Below are positions 27,580 through 36,269 of a DNA stretch of 45,533 nt, in pieces (position 1 is the stretch's first letter; each line of letters starts with the position of its first letter). The position numbers were made by a program, and so were the translations under genes. The DNA is from an uncultured Arenicella sp. (GTDB lineage Bacteria > Pseudomonadota > Gammaproteobacteria > Arenicellales > Arenicellaceae): NCBI GenBank assembly GCA_937922925.1, contig CALAKU010000101.1, positions 1 to 45,533 on the forward strand. The letters run 5' to 3'. The notes under the pieces are model-generated. The model saw only the letters and a list, made by a program, of their open reading frames with translations. It was not told the origin of the DNA and did no database searches.

Positions 27580-28985
27580 TGCGTTTTGTCAGCACTAGAG
27601 GCCAAGCGCCCGAGCTTAATTTTGAACAGGCTGTGTTGGCGGGCTTGGCTCAAGACGGCGGTTTGTACGTGCCTAAGCAGTTGCCGAGCTTTAGTGCACA
27701 AGAGATTCAGTCGTGGGTTGGCCTAGATTATTCAGAGCTTGCGTTTAAGGTAATCGCGCCGTTTGTTGATGGAGAAATTCCGGACAGTGATCTACGCACT
27801 ATTATCGATAAATCGTATGCCGATTTTGGTCATGCCGCGATTGCGCCCTTGCAACAATTGGGTCATAACGAATGGGTTTTGGAATTGTTTCAAGGGCCAA
27901 CCTTGGCGTTTAAAGATTTTGCTCTTCAGTTTCTCGGGCACTTGTTCGACTATTTTTTAAAAAAACGTAATCAGCGTGTGGTGGTTATGGGGGCCACCTC
28001 CGGAGATACCGGTTCTGCGGCTATCGAGGGTTGCAAGCGTTGCGACAACATTGATATTTTTATTTTGCATCCGCATCAACGCGTGTCAGAGGTGCAACGC
28101 CGACAAATGACCACGGTAATTGCGGACAATGTTTTTAATATTGCCCTTGAGGGTAATTTTGATGATTGCCAGAATCTGGTAAAGCAGAGTTTTCGCGATC
28201 AGTCTTTTTTGCCTGATGGGCGTTCGTTGGTGGCCGTGAACTCCATCAATTGGGCGCGAATCATGGCGCAAATCGTTTACTATTTTTACGCGGCCCTTTC
28301 CTTGGGAGCCCCGAGTCGAGCTGTATCATTCTCGGTGCCCACGGGCAACTTTGGTGATGTCTTTGCTGGATACCTTGCCAAAAACATGGGTTTGCCCATT
28401 GAGCAACTTATCGTCGCGACCAATCAAAATGATATCTTGCACCGCTGTTTGAGTAATAATGATCACAGTAAGCGTGACTTGCATCAATCGTTGTCTCCGA
28501 GCATGGATATCATGGTGTCGAGCAACTTTGAGCGGCTTTTATTCGACATGCATGGTCGAGACGGCGCAGCGATCAGAGCCTTAATGCACGACTTTCAATC
28601 CGGCGGGTTTGAGTTGAACGAAGACGTGCTGGCCAATATTGGTAACTTGTTTAGTAGCTATTCGCTTGATGATCAAGGCACTTTAGCCACCATGGTTCGT
28701 GTGTATCAAGAAGCTGGCTACTTGCTCGATCCGCATACAGCGATAGGAGTCGAGGCGGCCAGAAAGGTAAGGCGTAATCAAACTACGCCAATGGTGTGTT
28801 TGGCAACCGCGCATCCTGCTAAATTTCCCGATTCGATTGCTAAAGCGCAAGCTCAAGGCTACGCTTTAAGTGAACCGCAATTGCCGGATAGAATGCGTGA
28901 TTTGTTTACGCGCGACGAGGCCTTCAGCGTTATCGAGAACGAACTCGCATCGGTGCAGTCATTTGTTGCGCAAAATATCCGTTAA
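27579..28985 (+). CDS. thrC: Threonine synthase
   Basis: PLP enzyme converting phosphohomoserine to threonine, 468 residues. The N-terminal MRFVSTRGQAPEL is typical of the long gammaproteobacterial type. The PLP lysine lies in GPTLAFKDFALQ, and GATSGDTGSAA and SVPTGNFGDVFAGYLAKNMGLP follow. ATG 27579 shares its A with the hom stop (TAATG), so translation is coupled. CGTTAAT/ATTAACG at 28980-29000 forms a small hairpin over its stop codon. Confidence 0.97.
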   Translation: MRFVSTRGQAPELNFEQAVLAGLAQDGGLYVPKQLPSFSAQEIQSWVGLDYSELAFKVIAPFVDGEIPDSDLRTIIDKSYADFGHAAIAPLQQLGHNEWVLELFQGPTLAFKDFALQFLGHLFDYFLKKRNQRVVVMGATSGDTGSAAIEGCKRCDNIDIFILHPHQRVSEVQRRQMTTVIADNVFNIALEGNFDDCQNLVKQSFRDQSFLPDGRSLVAVNSINWARIMAQIVYYFYAALSLGAPSRAVSFSVPTGNFGDVFAGYLAKNMGLPIEQLIVATNQNDILHRCLSNNDHSKRDLHQSLSPSMDIMVSSNFERLLFDMHGRDGAAIRALMHDFQSGGFELNEDVLANIGNLFSSYSLDDQGTLATMVRVYQEAGYLLDPHTAIGVEAARKVRRNQTTPMVCLATAHPAKFPDSIAKAQAQGYALSEPQLPDRMRDLFTRDEAFSVIENELASVQSFVAQNIR

Positions 28986-29086
28986 TTTCTGAGATTAACG
29001 TGGCATTACGTGATTGAAGGATTCTGGTATTACGCGCCCAAAAGGCCTATAGTTTTACGAGTTAGAAGGTAGATTGGGTTGGTGTA

Positions 29087-29128
29087 ACTCTTTGAAACAA
29101 TTAAGTGTCACTCTTTGAAACAATTAAG
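29087..29128 (+). repeat. 19-bp direct repeat upstream of gspD
   Basis: ACTCTTTGAAACAATTAAG occurs at 29087-29105 and 29110-29128 (period 23), about 120 bases before gspD. It could be a duplicated operator or a slippage duplication. Confidence 0.8.
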
Positions 29129-29244
29129 AGGCTTTATAAGGTTGCGAAAGTGAACATTCCCGCAAATAATAATATTAAATACAAATCATTGATTTGTTAG
29201 CAGTGGGCGAGCCAAATGGAGCTCGGTCTATTAAGAGAGTAAAA

Positions 29245-31575
29245 ATGGTTTTAAAAGCATGGCTTACTGGCCTCTCCCTATTCCGTAGCAACTTTATGGG
29301 CACCGCAGGCGACAGTGGTGGGTTTGCCTCTGCGTCAGCAAAGGTCTTGGCAGTCGCCATGTTGACTTGCTTTGTGGGTCAGGCTCATGGCCAGACAGGG
29401 GCGCAAGACCAAACCGCATCTGGCGCACAAAATGCCGAAGAAGAAAAGAAGGATCAAATTGCTTTAAACCTGCAAGATGTCGATATTCGGGTATTGATCA
29501 ACACCGTTGCCGAAGTCAGCGGCAAGAATTTTATTGTTGACCCGCGTGTAAAAGGTAAAGTCTCGGTTATCTCCGGCTCGCCGCTCGATCCCGATCAGCT
29601 TTATGGTGTGTTCTTATCGATTTTAGAAGTCCACAAATTCGCCACGGTTGAAACTGGCAACATCATCAAGGTCCTTCCAAGTAACGTTATTAAACAAAGC
29701 CCGACGCCCACTTTATTTGAGCCTACGGACGACGACAGCGACGAACAGATCACACAAATTATTCAGTTAAAACACGCGCCGGTAAACGATTTGGTGGCAA
29801 TTGTTCGGCCGCTACTGCCGCCGACCAGCCATTTTTCCCCGCATCAACCATCAAACAGTGTGGTTCTTACTGACACCACGGCGAATATCCAGCGAGTCTT
29901 AAAGATTATTCGCAAAATCGATGTGCCACCAAAGAGCATAGGCATTCAGCTGGTGAACCTTAAGTTTGCTGTTGCCAGTGATTTGGCCGCCACCTTAACG
30001 CAGCTGATCACGTCGACCGCAGGCGGTGCGGCCACCGGAGGCGCAGCAGCGCCTAAGGTAAGTATTCAAGCGTATGATTCCACTAATTCTTTATTGATTA
30101 GCGCGCCGGAAGATGAGTTCGACCGCATTCAAGCCTTAATAGACGAGCTTGATGTTGAAAAAGAAATCGCAGGAGACGTCACCGTCATTCCCCTAAAGCA
30201 TGCTGATGCGCCCGATCTAGCAGGAATCTTGCGCGACTTGAATAGTGCTGGGGCCCAGGGCAACGCAGCGAATGAATTATTGGTGCAAGCCGACGAGGCG
30301 TCTAACTCCCTAGTCGTCAAAGCCACTGGTGCTCAGTTAAAGTCTGTGCAGTCGGTCGTTGAGAAACTCGATAGACGCCGCGCGCAAGTTTTTGTTGAAG
30401 CGATCATCGCCGAAGTGTCAGCAACAAAAATGGCTGACTTAGGTTTTGATATTCGCGGTGGCGTACAAGCCCCAGTTACCGGAGGTGCGCCGGCATCGGA
30501 TGACGGTATGACGCCGGCGGTAGCGGGCGCCGCTAACCCACGTGCAAACACCGTAGGCCGTCGCGCTGGAACGGGAACCACCACTTTTGATGTATTGCCG
30601 GATACTTTTCCCGCCGGGGGTATCACTTATAATCTCAGTGGTTTTGGTCGCTACAACTTAGACGTGACTTTGCGTGCCTTGCGTGCCGACAATAATAGCA
30701 ATGTGTTGTCGACGCCAACGGTGTTAACGCTCGACAATGAAGAAGCCGAAATTATTGTTGGCCAAGAAGTTCCGTTTATCACTGGCCAATTCAATAACGG
30801 TTTTAACAACAACCAAACCACCGACGCTAATGGCAACCAAACCGTTGTTGGAACCGGGTTTCAATCTATCGAGCGTCGCGACGTCGGTTTAGTACTAAGA
30901 ATTACACCGCAGATCAGCGAAGGCGACACGATTCAAATGGAAGTATTTCAAGAATCCTCTGGTATTGATATGCAGTCTCTTGGCAACGCATCTGATTTGA
31001 TCACCAATCGAAGTTCTATTGAGGCCACCGTGCAGGTAGATGATGGGCAAGTTATCGCCCTAGGTGGGTTAATCCAAGACAATAGTGCAGACGGGCATTC
31101 AAGTATTCCCTTGCTAGGGCGTTTACCTCTGATCGGGCACTTGTTTCGAAACGCAGATAAGTCTTCACTAAAGAGAAACTTGGTTGTGTTTTTGAAACCG
31201 ACCATTATTCGCACGCCAGGTGAACTTGCTAAGCTAAGCAAAGTCAAATATGAAGACATACGGCGTGATGGCATTCGTTTTAGAAATGAGAACGACGGCA
31301 TCTTATTAGGCGATGTCGAACCGCCGGTGTTAATCGAATACGACAAAGCGGCTGAGGGCCAAGGCGTAGTCACTCAAGAGCGTTATCTTGAGCGCGAGGC
31401 TGGAGAACCCAAGCGGCCGGTGAAATCACGAATCAAAGATATTATTTTTGGTCGCAAGCCGATAGACAAACGGATCAAAGAGCTAGAAGAAAAGAAAGAG
31501 CTGGAAGACAGTTCGGAATTTGAGACCGATGGAGTCATTGAAGAGGTGGCCCCTGATGACTCCGAATCTGAGTAA
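29245..31575 (+). CDS. gspD: Type II secretion outer-membrane secretin GspD
   Basis: 776 residues from ATG 29245, which has AAGAGAG five bases upstream; the frame extends to TTG 29194 without support. A long signal region ends near GQAHGQ. The N0 domain (IALNLQDVDIRVLINTVAEVSGK) and repeated N1-N3 domains follow. The secretin core has VPFITGQF, an Asn/Gln-rich loop, RRDVGLVLRITPQI and a final ALGGLIQDN with LGRLPLIGHLF. A charged C-terminal tail of about 75 residues probably serves a pilotin or periplasmic contact. It forms the multimeric exit channel. GspE follows after 8 bases. Confidence 0.96.
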   Translation: MVLKAWLTGLSLFRSNFMGTAGDSGGFASASAKVLAVAMLTCFVGQAHGQTGAQDQTASGAQNAEEEKKDQIALNLQDVDIRVLINTVAEVSGKNFIVDPRVKGKVSVISGSPLDPDQLYGVFLSILEVHKFATVETGNIIKVLPSNVIKQSPTPTLFEPTDDDSDEQITQIIQLKHAPVNDLVAIVRPLLPPTSHFSPHQPSNSVVLTDTTANIQRVLKIIRKIDVPPKSIGIQLVNLKFAVASDLAATLTQLITSTAGGAATGGAAAPKVSIQAYDSTNSLLISAPEDEFDRIQALIDELDVEKEIAGDVTVIPLKHADAPDLAGILRDLNSAGAQGNAANELLVQADEASNSLVVKATGAQLKSVQSVVEKLDRRRAQVFVEAIIAEVSATKMADLGFDIRGGVQAPVTGGAPASDDGMTPAVAGAANPRANTVGRRAGTGTTTFDVLPDTFPAGGITYNLSGFGRYNLDVTLRALRADNNSNVLSTPTVLTLDNEEAEIIVGQEVPFITGQFNNGFNNNQTTDANGNQTVVGTGFQSIERRDVGLVLRITPQISEGDTIQMEVFQESSGIDMQSLGNASDLITNRSSIEATVQVDDGQVIALGGLIQDNSADGHSSIPLLGRLPLIGHLFRNADKSSLKRNLVVFLKPTIIRTPGELAKLSKVKYEDIRRDGIRFRNENDGILLGDVEPPVLIEYDKAAEGQGVVTQERYLEREAGEPKRPVKSRIKDIIFGRKPIDKRIKELEEKKELEDSSEFETDGVIEEVAPDDSESE

Positions 31576-31583
31576 CTCGGGTT

Positions 31584-33134
31584 ATGACCATGAATGATCC
31601 TGCCTTAGATCAAGACGCCGACGCTCAGATAGAGCAGATACAAGAGCAGCCTCTTGAGCTGCCCAATGAGACAGTTTTGCTGCCTTATTCGTTTGCCAAA
31701 AAGCACAATGTTTTGGTCGAAGGCCAAGACGACGAATCGGTGACAGTGATTTGTGCTGAGTCGCCCAAATTAGCAGTTTTAACCGAAATAAAACGTCGTC
31801 TTAACAAGCGCTTAGTTATACAAAGACTCTCGAACAGCGATTTTGATGCGCGTTTGCGCGAGCTTTACGACAAAGGCGGTAGTCAGGCCACTCAGCTTAT
31901 GGACGACATGGGCGATGAAATGGATTTGGAGCGTCTTGCTGATGAGATGCCGCAAACCACGGATTTGCTCGAGGCCGACGATGACGCGCCAATTATCCGT
32001 TTAATTAATGCGCTGTTGACCCAAGCAATCAGAGAAAACGCGTCGGATATCCATCTTGAAGCGTTTGAAGAAGAGTCGGTAGTGCGTTTTCGGGTTGATG
32101 GTGTGCTGCGCGACATTTTAAGCCCACGCCGAGAATTACACGGTGCGCTGGTTTCGCGTATCAAAGTTATGTCTAAGCTCGATATTGCCGAGAAACGACT
32201 CCCTCAAGATGGTCGCATGTCTCTTAGGGTTGCCGAGCATCCGGTTGATGTGCGGGTCTCGACCTTGCCAACTCAACACGGCGAACGTGTGGTTCTTCGA
32301 TTGTTAGACAAGCAAAGCGCCCGCTTGAATCTGGCATCACTGGGCATGCCTAGTGAGATTTTAGAAACATTCGAAGAGTTGATCCGCAAGCCCAACGGCA
32401 TACTATTAGTAACCGGCCCAACCGGGTCGGGTAAAACCACCACGCTCTATTCAGGTTTGCACCGATTGGATCGCAAACGCTTAAACATTCTTACGGTTGA
32501 AGACCCGGTTGAATATGATTTAGACGGTGTTGGTCAAACCCAAATCAATAGCAAAATTGGGTTGACCTTTGCCGGTGGCTTACGATCAATTTTACGTCAA
32601 GACCCAGACGTGGTGTTGGTCGGTGAGATTCGTGATTTAGAAACCGCCGAAATCTCGGTACAAGCCAGTTTGACCGGCCATTTGGTGTTATCAACCTTGC
32701 ACACCAATACCGCGGTAGGCGCGGTCACTCGTTTGGTCGATATGGGCGTCGAGCCTTTTCTTATCGCCTCAAGCTTGATTGGTGCGCTCGCGCAACGCCT
32801 GGTTCGGCGCTTATGCCCACATTGCAAGCAAGCTTACGAGCCGGATGCTTTAGAGCGAGAGTTGCTTGGCATCGACCAATCTGAGTCACTAGAGCTTTAC
32901 CGCGCCAAAGGCTGTGTGGAATGCGATCAAATCGGTTATTCGGGTCGCTTGGGCATCTACGAATTAGTGCCCATTAATGAAGGCTTACGCAAGTTGATTC
33001 ATGATCAAGCTTCTGAAGATGAGCTTCTCAAAGAAGCGCGTAAACATTCAAGCAGTCTTTTGCAAAACGGTTTTGCACGAGTGCGGCTTGGCGAAACCAC
33101 AGTCGATGAAGTCTTTCGAGTAACTCAGGCTTAG
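31584..33134 (+). CDS. gspE: Type II secretion ATPase GspE
   Basis: Cytoplasmic hexameric ATPase powering pseudopilus assembly, 516 residues. The N-terminal N1E-like domain is followed by the ATPase core: Walker [11 protein letters not shown] at 278-287, Asp box DPVEYDLDGVGQ, Walker B DPDVVLVGEIRD and His box LTGHLVLSTLHTN. A zinc site is formed by Cys411, Cys414, Cys444 and Cys447, typical of GspE rather than twitching ATPases. It lies 8 bases after gspD and 3 before gspF. Confidence 0.97.
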   Translation: MTMNDPALDQDADAQIEQIQEQPLELPNETVLLPYSFAKKHNVLVEGQDDESVTVICAESPKLAVLTEIKRRLNKRLVIQRLSNSDFDARLRELYDKGGSQATQLMDDMGDEMDLERLADEMPQTTDLLEADDDAPIIRLINALLTQAIRENASDIHLEAFEEESVVRFRVDGVLRDILSPRRELHGALVSRIKVMSKLDIAEKRLPQDGRMSLRVAEHPVDVRVSTLPTQHGERVVLRLLDKQSARLNLASLGMPSEILETFEELIRKPNGILLVTGPTGSGKTTTLYSGLHRLDRKRLNILTVEDPVEYDLDGVGQTQINSKIGLTFAGGLRSILRQDPDVVLVGEIRDLETAEISVQASLTGHLVLSTLHTNTAVGAVTRLVDMGVEPFLIASSLIGALAQRLVRRLCPHCKQAYEPDALERELLGIDQSESLELYRAKGCVECDQIGYSGRLGIYELVPINEGLRKLIHDQASEDELLKEARKHSSSLLQNGFARVRLGETTVDEVFRVTQA

Positions 33135-33137
33135 TTT

Positions 33138-34370
33138 ATGGCCGCGTTCGAATATCAAGCCTTAGATGCCAAAGGTAAAACCGTTAAAGGCATTACCAGT
33201 GGCGATCACTCCAAACAGGTCCGCAGCGAGCTACGTGCTCAAGGCTTAATTCCTCTGGAAGTTAAATCGGTTTCCGAAAGCACCTTAGCCAAACGCAGTG
33301 GCGATGGTAAAGCGCGCGGGTCTAGGCGCATAAAAATTGGTGTAAACGATTTATCTATCATTACCCGCCAGATGGCGACCCTGTTGGAATCGGGTATGAC
33401 GGTTGAAGAGACCTTGAGTGCCGTTATCAAGCAGTCTGAAGGTCGAAAAATTAAAACAGTAATGAGCGATATTCGCTCGTCGGTTACCGAAGGCTACTCG
33501 CTGTCCGACGCCGTTGCTTTGCATCCCAATAGCTTCCCCGAGATTTACCGCGCGTCAATTTCAGCGGGCGAACAATCGGGCACCTTAGACAATGTGATGG
33601 AGCGTTTGGCTGACTACCTTGAAGACAGCCACGCGATGCAGCAAAAGATACGTCAGGCTGTCACATATCCCATTTTTCTGTTTGTGTTGTGCGCGATTAT
33701 ATTGATCGTTCTGATTTCGGTGGTCGTGCCTAAAGTAGTGTCGGTCTATGACGATTTAAATCAAGAGCTTCCAACATTGACCAAAGTGGTGATCGCCATC
33801 TCCGATTTTACGGTGAACTATGGCCTTATCTTAGGCATCGCGATTGTGCTATTTATCATTGGCTTAAGGTACATCTTCAAAAAAGATGGCCCGCGTATGT
33901 GGTTGCACACCTTGTATCTCAAGATATTTGGTCTCAGAAAAATGGTGCAAAATATCGACTCAGCGCGAATGTCACGCACCTTATCGATTATGGTCGGCTC
34001 CGGCGTGCCGATTTTGGCCTCGATGCGAGCCAGCGAAGGCGTAATGGGTAATCGCTTATTGCAACGCGATTTACAAACCGCTACCGAAGAAGTGGCCCAA
34101 GGCATCTCAATCGGCCGAGCCCTACAAAAGCATGGCAATTTTCCACCGCTGCTAGTGCACATGGTATCCAGTGGCGAGAATTCAGGGCGCTTAGGTCATA
34201 TGTTAGATAAGGCCGCCAGCGCTACCGAAAATGAAATGCAAACGCGTATTAGTATGATGGTGAGCTTGCTTGGCCCGATTATGATTTTGATCATGGCGGT
34301 GTTAGTTCTCATTATCATTTTGTCAATTTTGCTGCCGATGATTCAATTGCAAAATAGCATAGCCATCTAG
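33138..34370 (+). CDS. gspF: Type II secretion inner-membrane platform protein GspF
   Basis: 410 residues with two T2SF domains (about 70-195 and 270-395) and three membrane segments (about 172-192, 222-245, 375-400). MAAFEYQALDAKGKTVKG at the start and SAGEQSGTLDNVMERLADYLED are typical. It links the ATPase to the pseudopilus. A 19-bp duplication begins at its stop codon. Confidence 0.96.
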   Translation: MAAFEYQALDAKGKTVKGITSGDHSKQVRSELRAQGLIPLEVKSVSESTLAKRSGDGKARGSRRIKIGVNDLSIITRQMATLLESGMTVEETLSAVIKQSEGRKIKTVMSDIRSSVTEGYSLSDAVALHPNSFPEIYRASISAGEQSGTLDNVMERLADYLEDSHAMQQKIRQAVTYPIFLFVLCAIILIVLISVVVPKVVSVYDDLNQELPTLTKVVIAISDFTVNYGLILGIAIVLFIIGLRYIFKKDGPRMWLHTLYLKIFGLRKMVQNIDSARMSRTLSIMVGSGVPILASMRASEGVMGNRLLQRDLQTATEEVAQGISIGRALQKHGNFPPLLVHMVSSGENSGRLGHMLDKAASATENEMQTRISMMVSLLGPIMILIMAVLVLIIILSILLPMIQLQNSIAI

Positions 34371-34405
34371 TAGTAAAGACTAAAAATAGTAGTAAAGACT
34401 AAAAA
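34368..34405 (+). repeat. Perfect 19-bp tandem duplication between gspF and gspG
   Basis: TAGTAGTAAAGACTAAAAA occurs at 34368-34386 and again at 34387-34405, head to tail. The first copy contains the gspF stop codon. It pushes gspG away from gspF in an otherwise tight operon. Confidence 0.9.
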
Positions 34406-34422
34406 ACCAAAAAGGAAGACAA

Positions 34423-34869
34423 ATGAGTAAGGTACAAAAACTAAGTCGTCGCAGCGCACAAAGCGGCTTTACATTGATTGAAATAATGGTGGTGGTGTTG
34501 ATCATTGGTTTATTGACTGCACTTATTGCCCCCAACTTTTTCAATCGTGTCGATCAAGCTGGGCAGACCGCAGCGAAAGCCGACATAGCAACCATATCGA
34601 ATCAATTGCAGTTATATCGATTGGATAACTTTAGCTACCCGTCGACGTCAGAAGGTTTGCAAGCCTTGGTGACCAACCCGGGCAAAAGCACTTGGACGGG
34701 CTATTTAGACTCCATCAAAAAAGACCCTTGGGGAAACCCTTATCAATACGCTTTCCCGGGCGCTAACAACCAAAACGGTTTCGATTTATGGAGTTTTGGC
34801 AGGGATGGCCAAGCTGGTGGCGAAGGCGTGGACGCCGACATTGGTAATTGGCAAACTCAACCGCAATAA
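34423..34869 (+). CDS. gspG: Major pseudopilin GspG
   Basis: 148 residues. The prepilin peptidase site G^FTLIE follows a positively charged leader (KLSRRSAQSG). The hydrophobic helix IEIMVVVLIIGLLTALIAPNFF and the C-terminal GSPG pattern (YPSTSEGLQALV, KDPWGNPYQYAFPG, FDLWSFGRDGQAGGEG) with calcium-site residues are clear. AAAGGAAG precedes ATG 34423. No gspH or later pseudopilin gene follows; the next gene is mobA on the other strand. Confidence 0.97.
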   Translation: MSKVQKLSRRSAQSGFTLIEIMVVVLIIGLLTALIAPNFFNRVDQAGQTAAKADIATISNQLQLYRLDNFSYPSTSEGLQALVTNPGKSTWTGYLDSIKKDPWGNPYQYAFPGANNQNGFDLWSFGRDGQAGGEGVDADIGNWQTQPQ

Positions 34870-34947
34870 CTTGCCGTTGATAGCGTAGGTCAAGCAAGCG
34901 CTTGTTCGCTTAAGGCCACTTTTAGCTGAGACCATGTTTAGCTAAAA

Positions 34948-34965
34948 CTAGCTTAAGTTAGCTAG
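34948..34965. repeat. Inverted repeat between convergent gspG and mobA
   Basis: CTAGCT (34948-34953) and AGCTAG (34960-34965) form a short stem in a stretch full of TAGCT words (34921-34980). A shared terminator for the convergent genes is possible, but there is no T run. Confidence 0.3.
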
Positions 34966-34975
34966 CGTGGCTTGC

Positions 34976-35566
34976 CTAGCTGTCCGAATCCAGATCATCA
35001 AGTGTATTGAAATTAGCAAAGCCTTGAGCTTGCTCACTAAAATCAACTTCGACTAAGGTTTGCGTATTTTGCCATTGCCATAAAGCGCGTTCTCCGTTGA
35101 TGAAGGCGTCGATCAGTGAGCGCCACGCGTCGCGTCGGATCAAACAATGTAAGTTTTGTCGCCGCCTGCCATCATGGGCGACGGCGACATCATGATGCTG
35201 AATATGCTTTAACAATTCAGCGAGTAAATTTGCTGGTAAATGCGGTGTATCGCAACTTGATACCAAGACCTTGTCAATGTCTTTACGGTTGTCTAACGCC
35301 CACGACAATGCCGCTTCCAAACCGGCCATGGGGCCTTGAAACTGATTGGTCGAGTCTTGTACAACCGCTAGGCCAAACCTTTGATATTCGCTTATATTGC
35401 GATTTGCAATCACCAAGCAGTCGTCCACTTGCGAACTCAGCCGATCAATCACGTGCGCAATGAGTGGCTTATCTTGAAACAAAACCAAGCCTTTATCGGT
35501 TCCGCCCATGCGACGGCCTTCACCGCCACTTAAAATAACACCTAGAGTTCGCTCTATTTTGGCCAT
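34976..35566 (-). CDS. mobA: Molybdenum cofactor guanylyltransferase
   Basis: Attaches GMP to molybdopterin for bis-MGD enzymes. It has 196 residues. The nucleotide-binding start LGVILSGGEGRRMGGTDKGL, FQGPMAGLEAAL and SSCDTPHLPANLL are the MobA signatures. It stands alone on the reverse strand, without mobB or moe genes nearby. Its presence implies molybdoenzymes elsewhere in the genome. Confidence 0.95.
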   Translation of the reverse strand: MAKIERTLGVILSGGEGRRMGGTDKGLVLFQDKPLIAHVIDRLSSQVDDCLVIANRNISEYQRFGLAVVQDSTNQFQGPMAGLEAALSWALDNRKDIDKVLVSSCDTPHLPANLLAELLKHIQHHDVAVAHDGRRRQNLHCLIRRDAWRSLIDAFINGERALWQWQNTQTLVEVDFSEQAQGFANFNTLDDLDSDS

Positions 35567-35725
35567 GCTTATCGGTTTTGCCCGGTCTTAGTTCAGAGAT
35601 TGAATGGTCGCCGCTTTCAAATGTCGTTTAAAACGGCTGAATTGGCGAATTTTCAATTAGAAAGTTAGCTTAATTTTAGGCGTAATTTCCAGTGTAAACC
35701 CGTATTATTCACTACCAGAATCACC

Positions 35726-36166
35726 ATGCCCAGCCAATTCATGTTATCGACCAACCCTTTGCTGCTTTTCAATCAGCTAAGCGCACCGCGCCGCAGTTTT
35801 ATTTCGGCCGCAGTGGGGTTTTTATTCTATGGTTCATGGGCGTATGCCGTGAACCACGATCACGGAATGGGCGCAGGCCTTAAAGCTGGCCTTGTGCAAG
35901 GAAGTTATAGTTTTGTACTCACTTTTACGATGACAATGTTGCTCGAGGGCATGTTTCGTGTGGCCTCTCGCACGGTGCCGTCGCTGATCGTCGCCAGTAT
36001 CATCACCATCATTGTTTGCTGCGCAATAGTGTTTTCTGGCTCTTGGTTGGTGAATTACTTAGCGGGCACACCTGAAATATTTAAAACTGTGATTTTGGGC
36101 TACCTTATTGGTGGAGCCTATAGCAGTGCCTATGTGCTCAATTTAGCGCAGCTTAAAAACGCTTAA
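35726..36166 (+). CDS. Small integral membrane protein of unknown function
   Basis: 146 residues with about four hydrophobic segments (near 26-46, 55-78, 86-112, 120-140). A histidine pair in AVNHDHGMGAG sits between the first two. ATG 35726 is used; ATG 35741 is an alternative. I do not recognise the family. It lies alone between mobA (opposite strand) and the amidohydrolase pair. Confidence 0.7.
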   Translation: MPSQFMLSTNPLLLFNQLSAPRRSFISAAVGFLFYGSWAYAVNHDHGMGAGLKAGLVQGSYSFVLTFTMTMLLEGMFRVASRTVPSLIVASIITIIVCCAIVFSGSWLVNYLAGTPEIFKTVILGYLIGGAYSSAYVLNLAQLKNA

Positions 36167-36269
36167 CTTGTTCATTGCTTTCGATTTTATTACCGCTAAT
36201 ACGAGACCCAAGTTAAAGCCATAAATAGGTCTGTGTTAGACTCGCCTCAATCAATTTGTTGAGGTTCCG

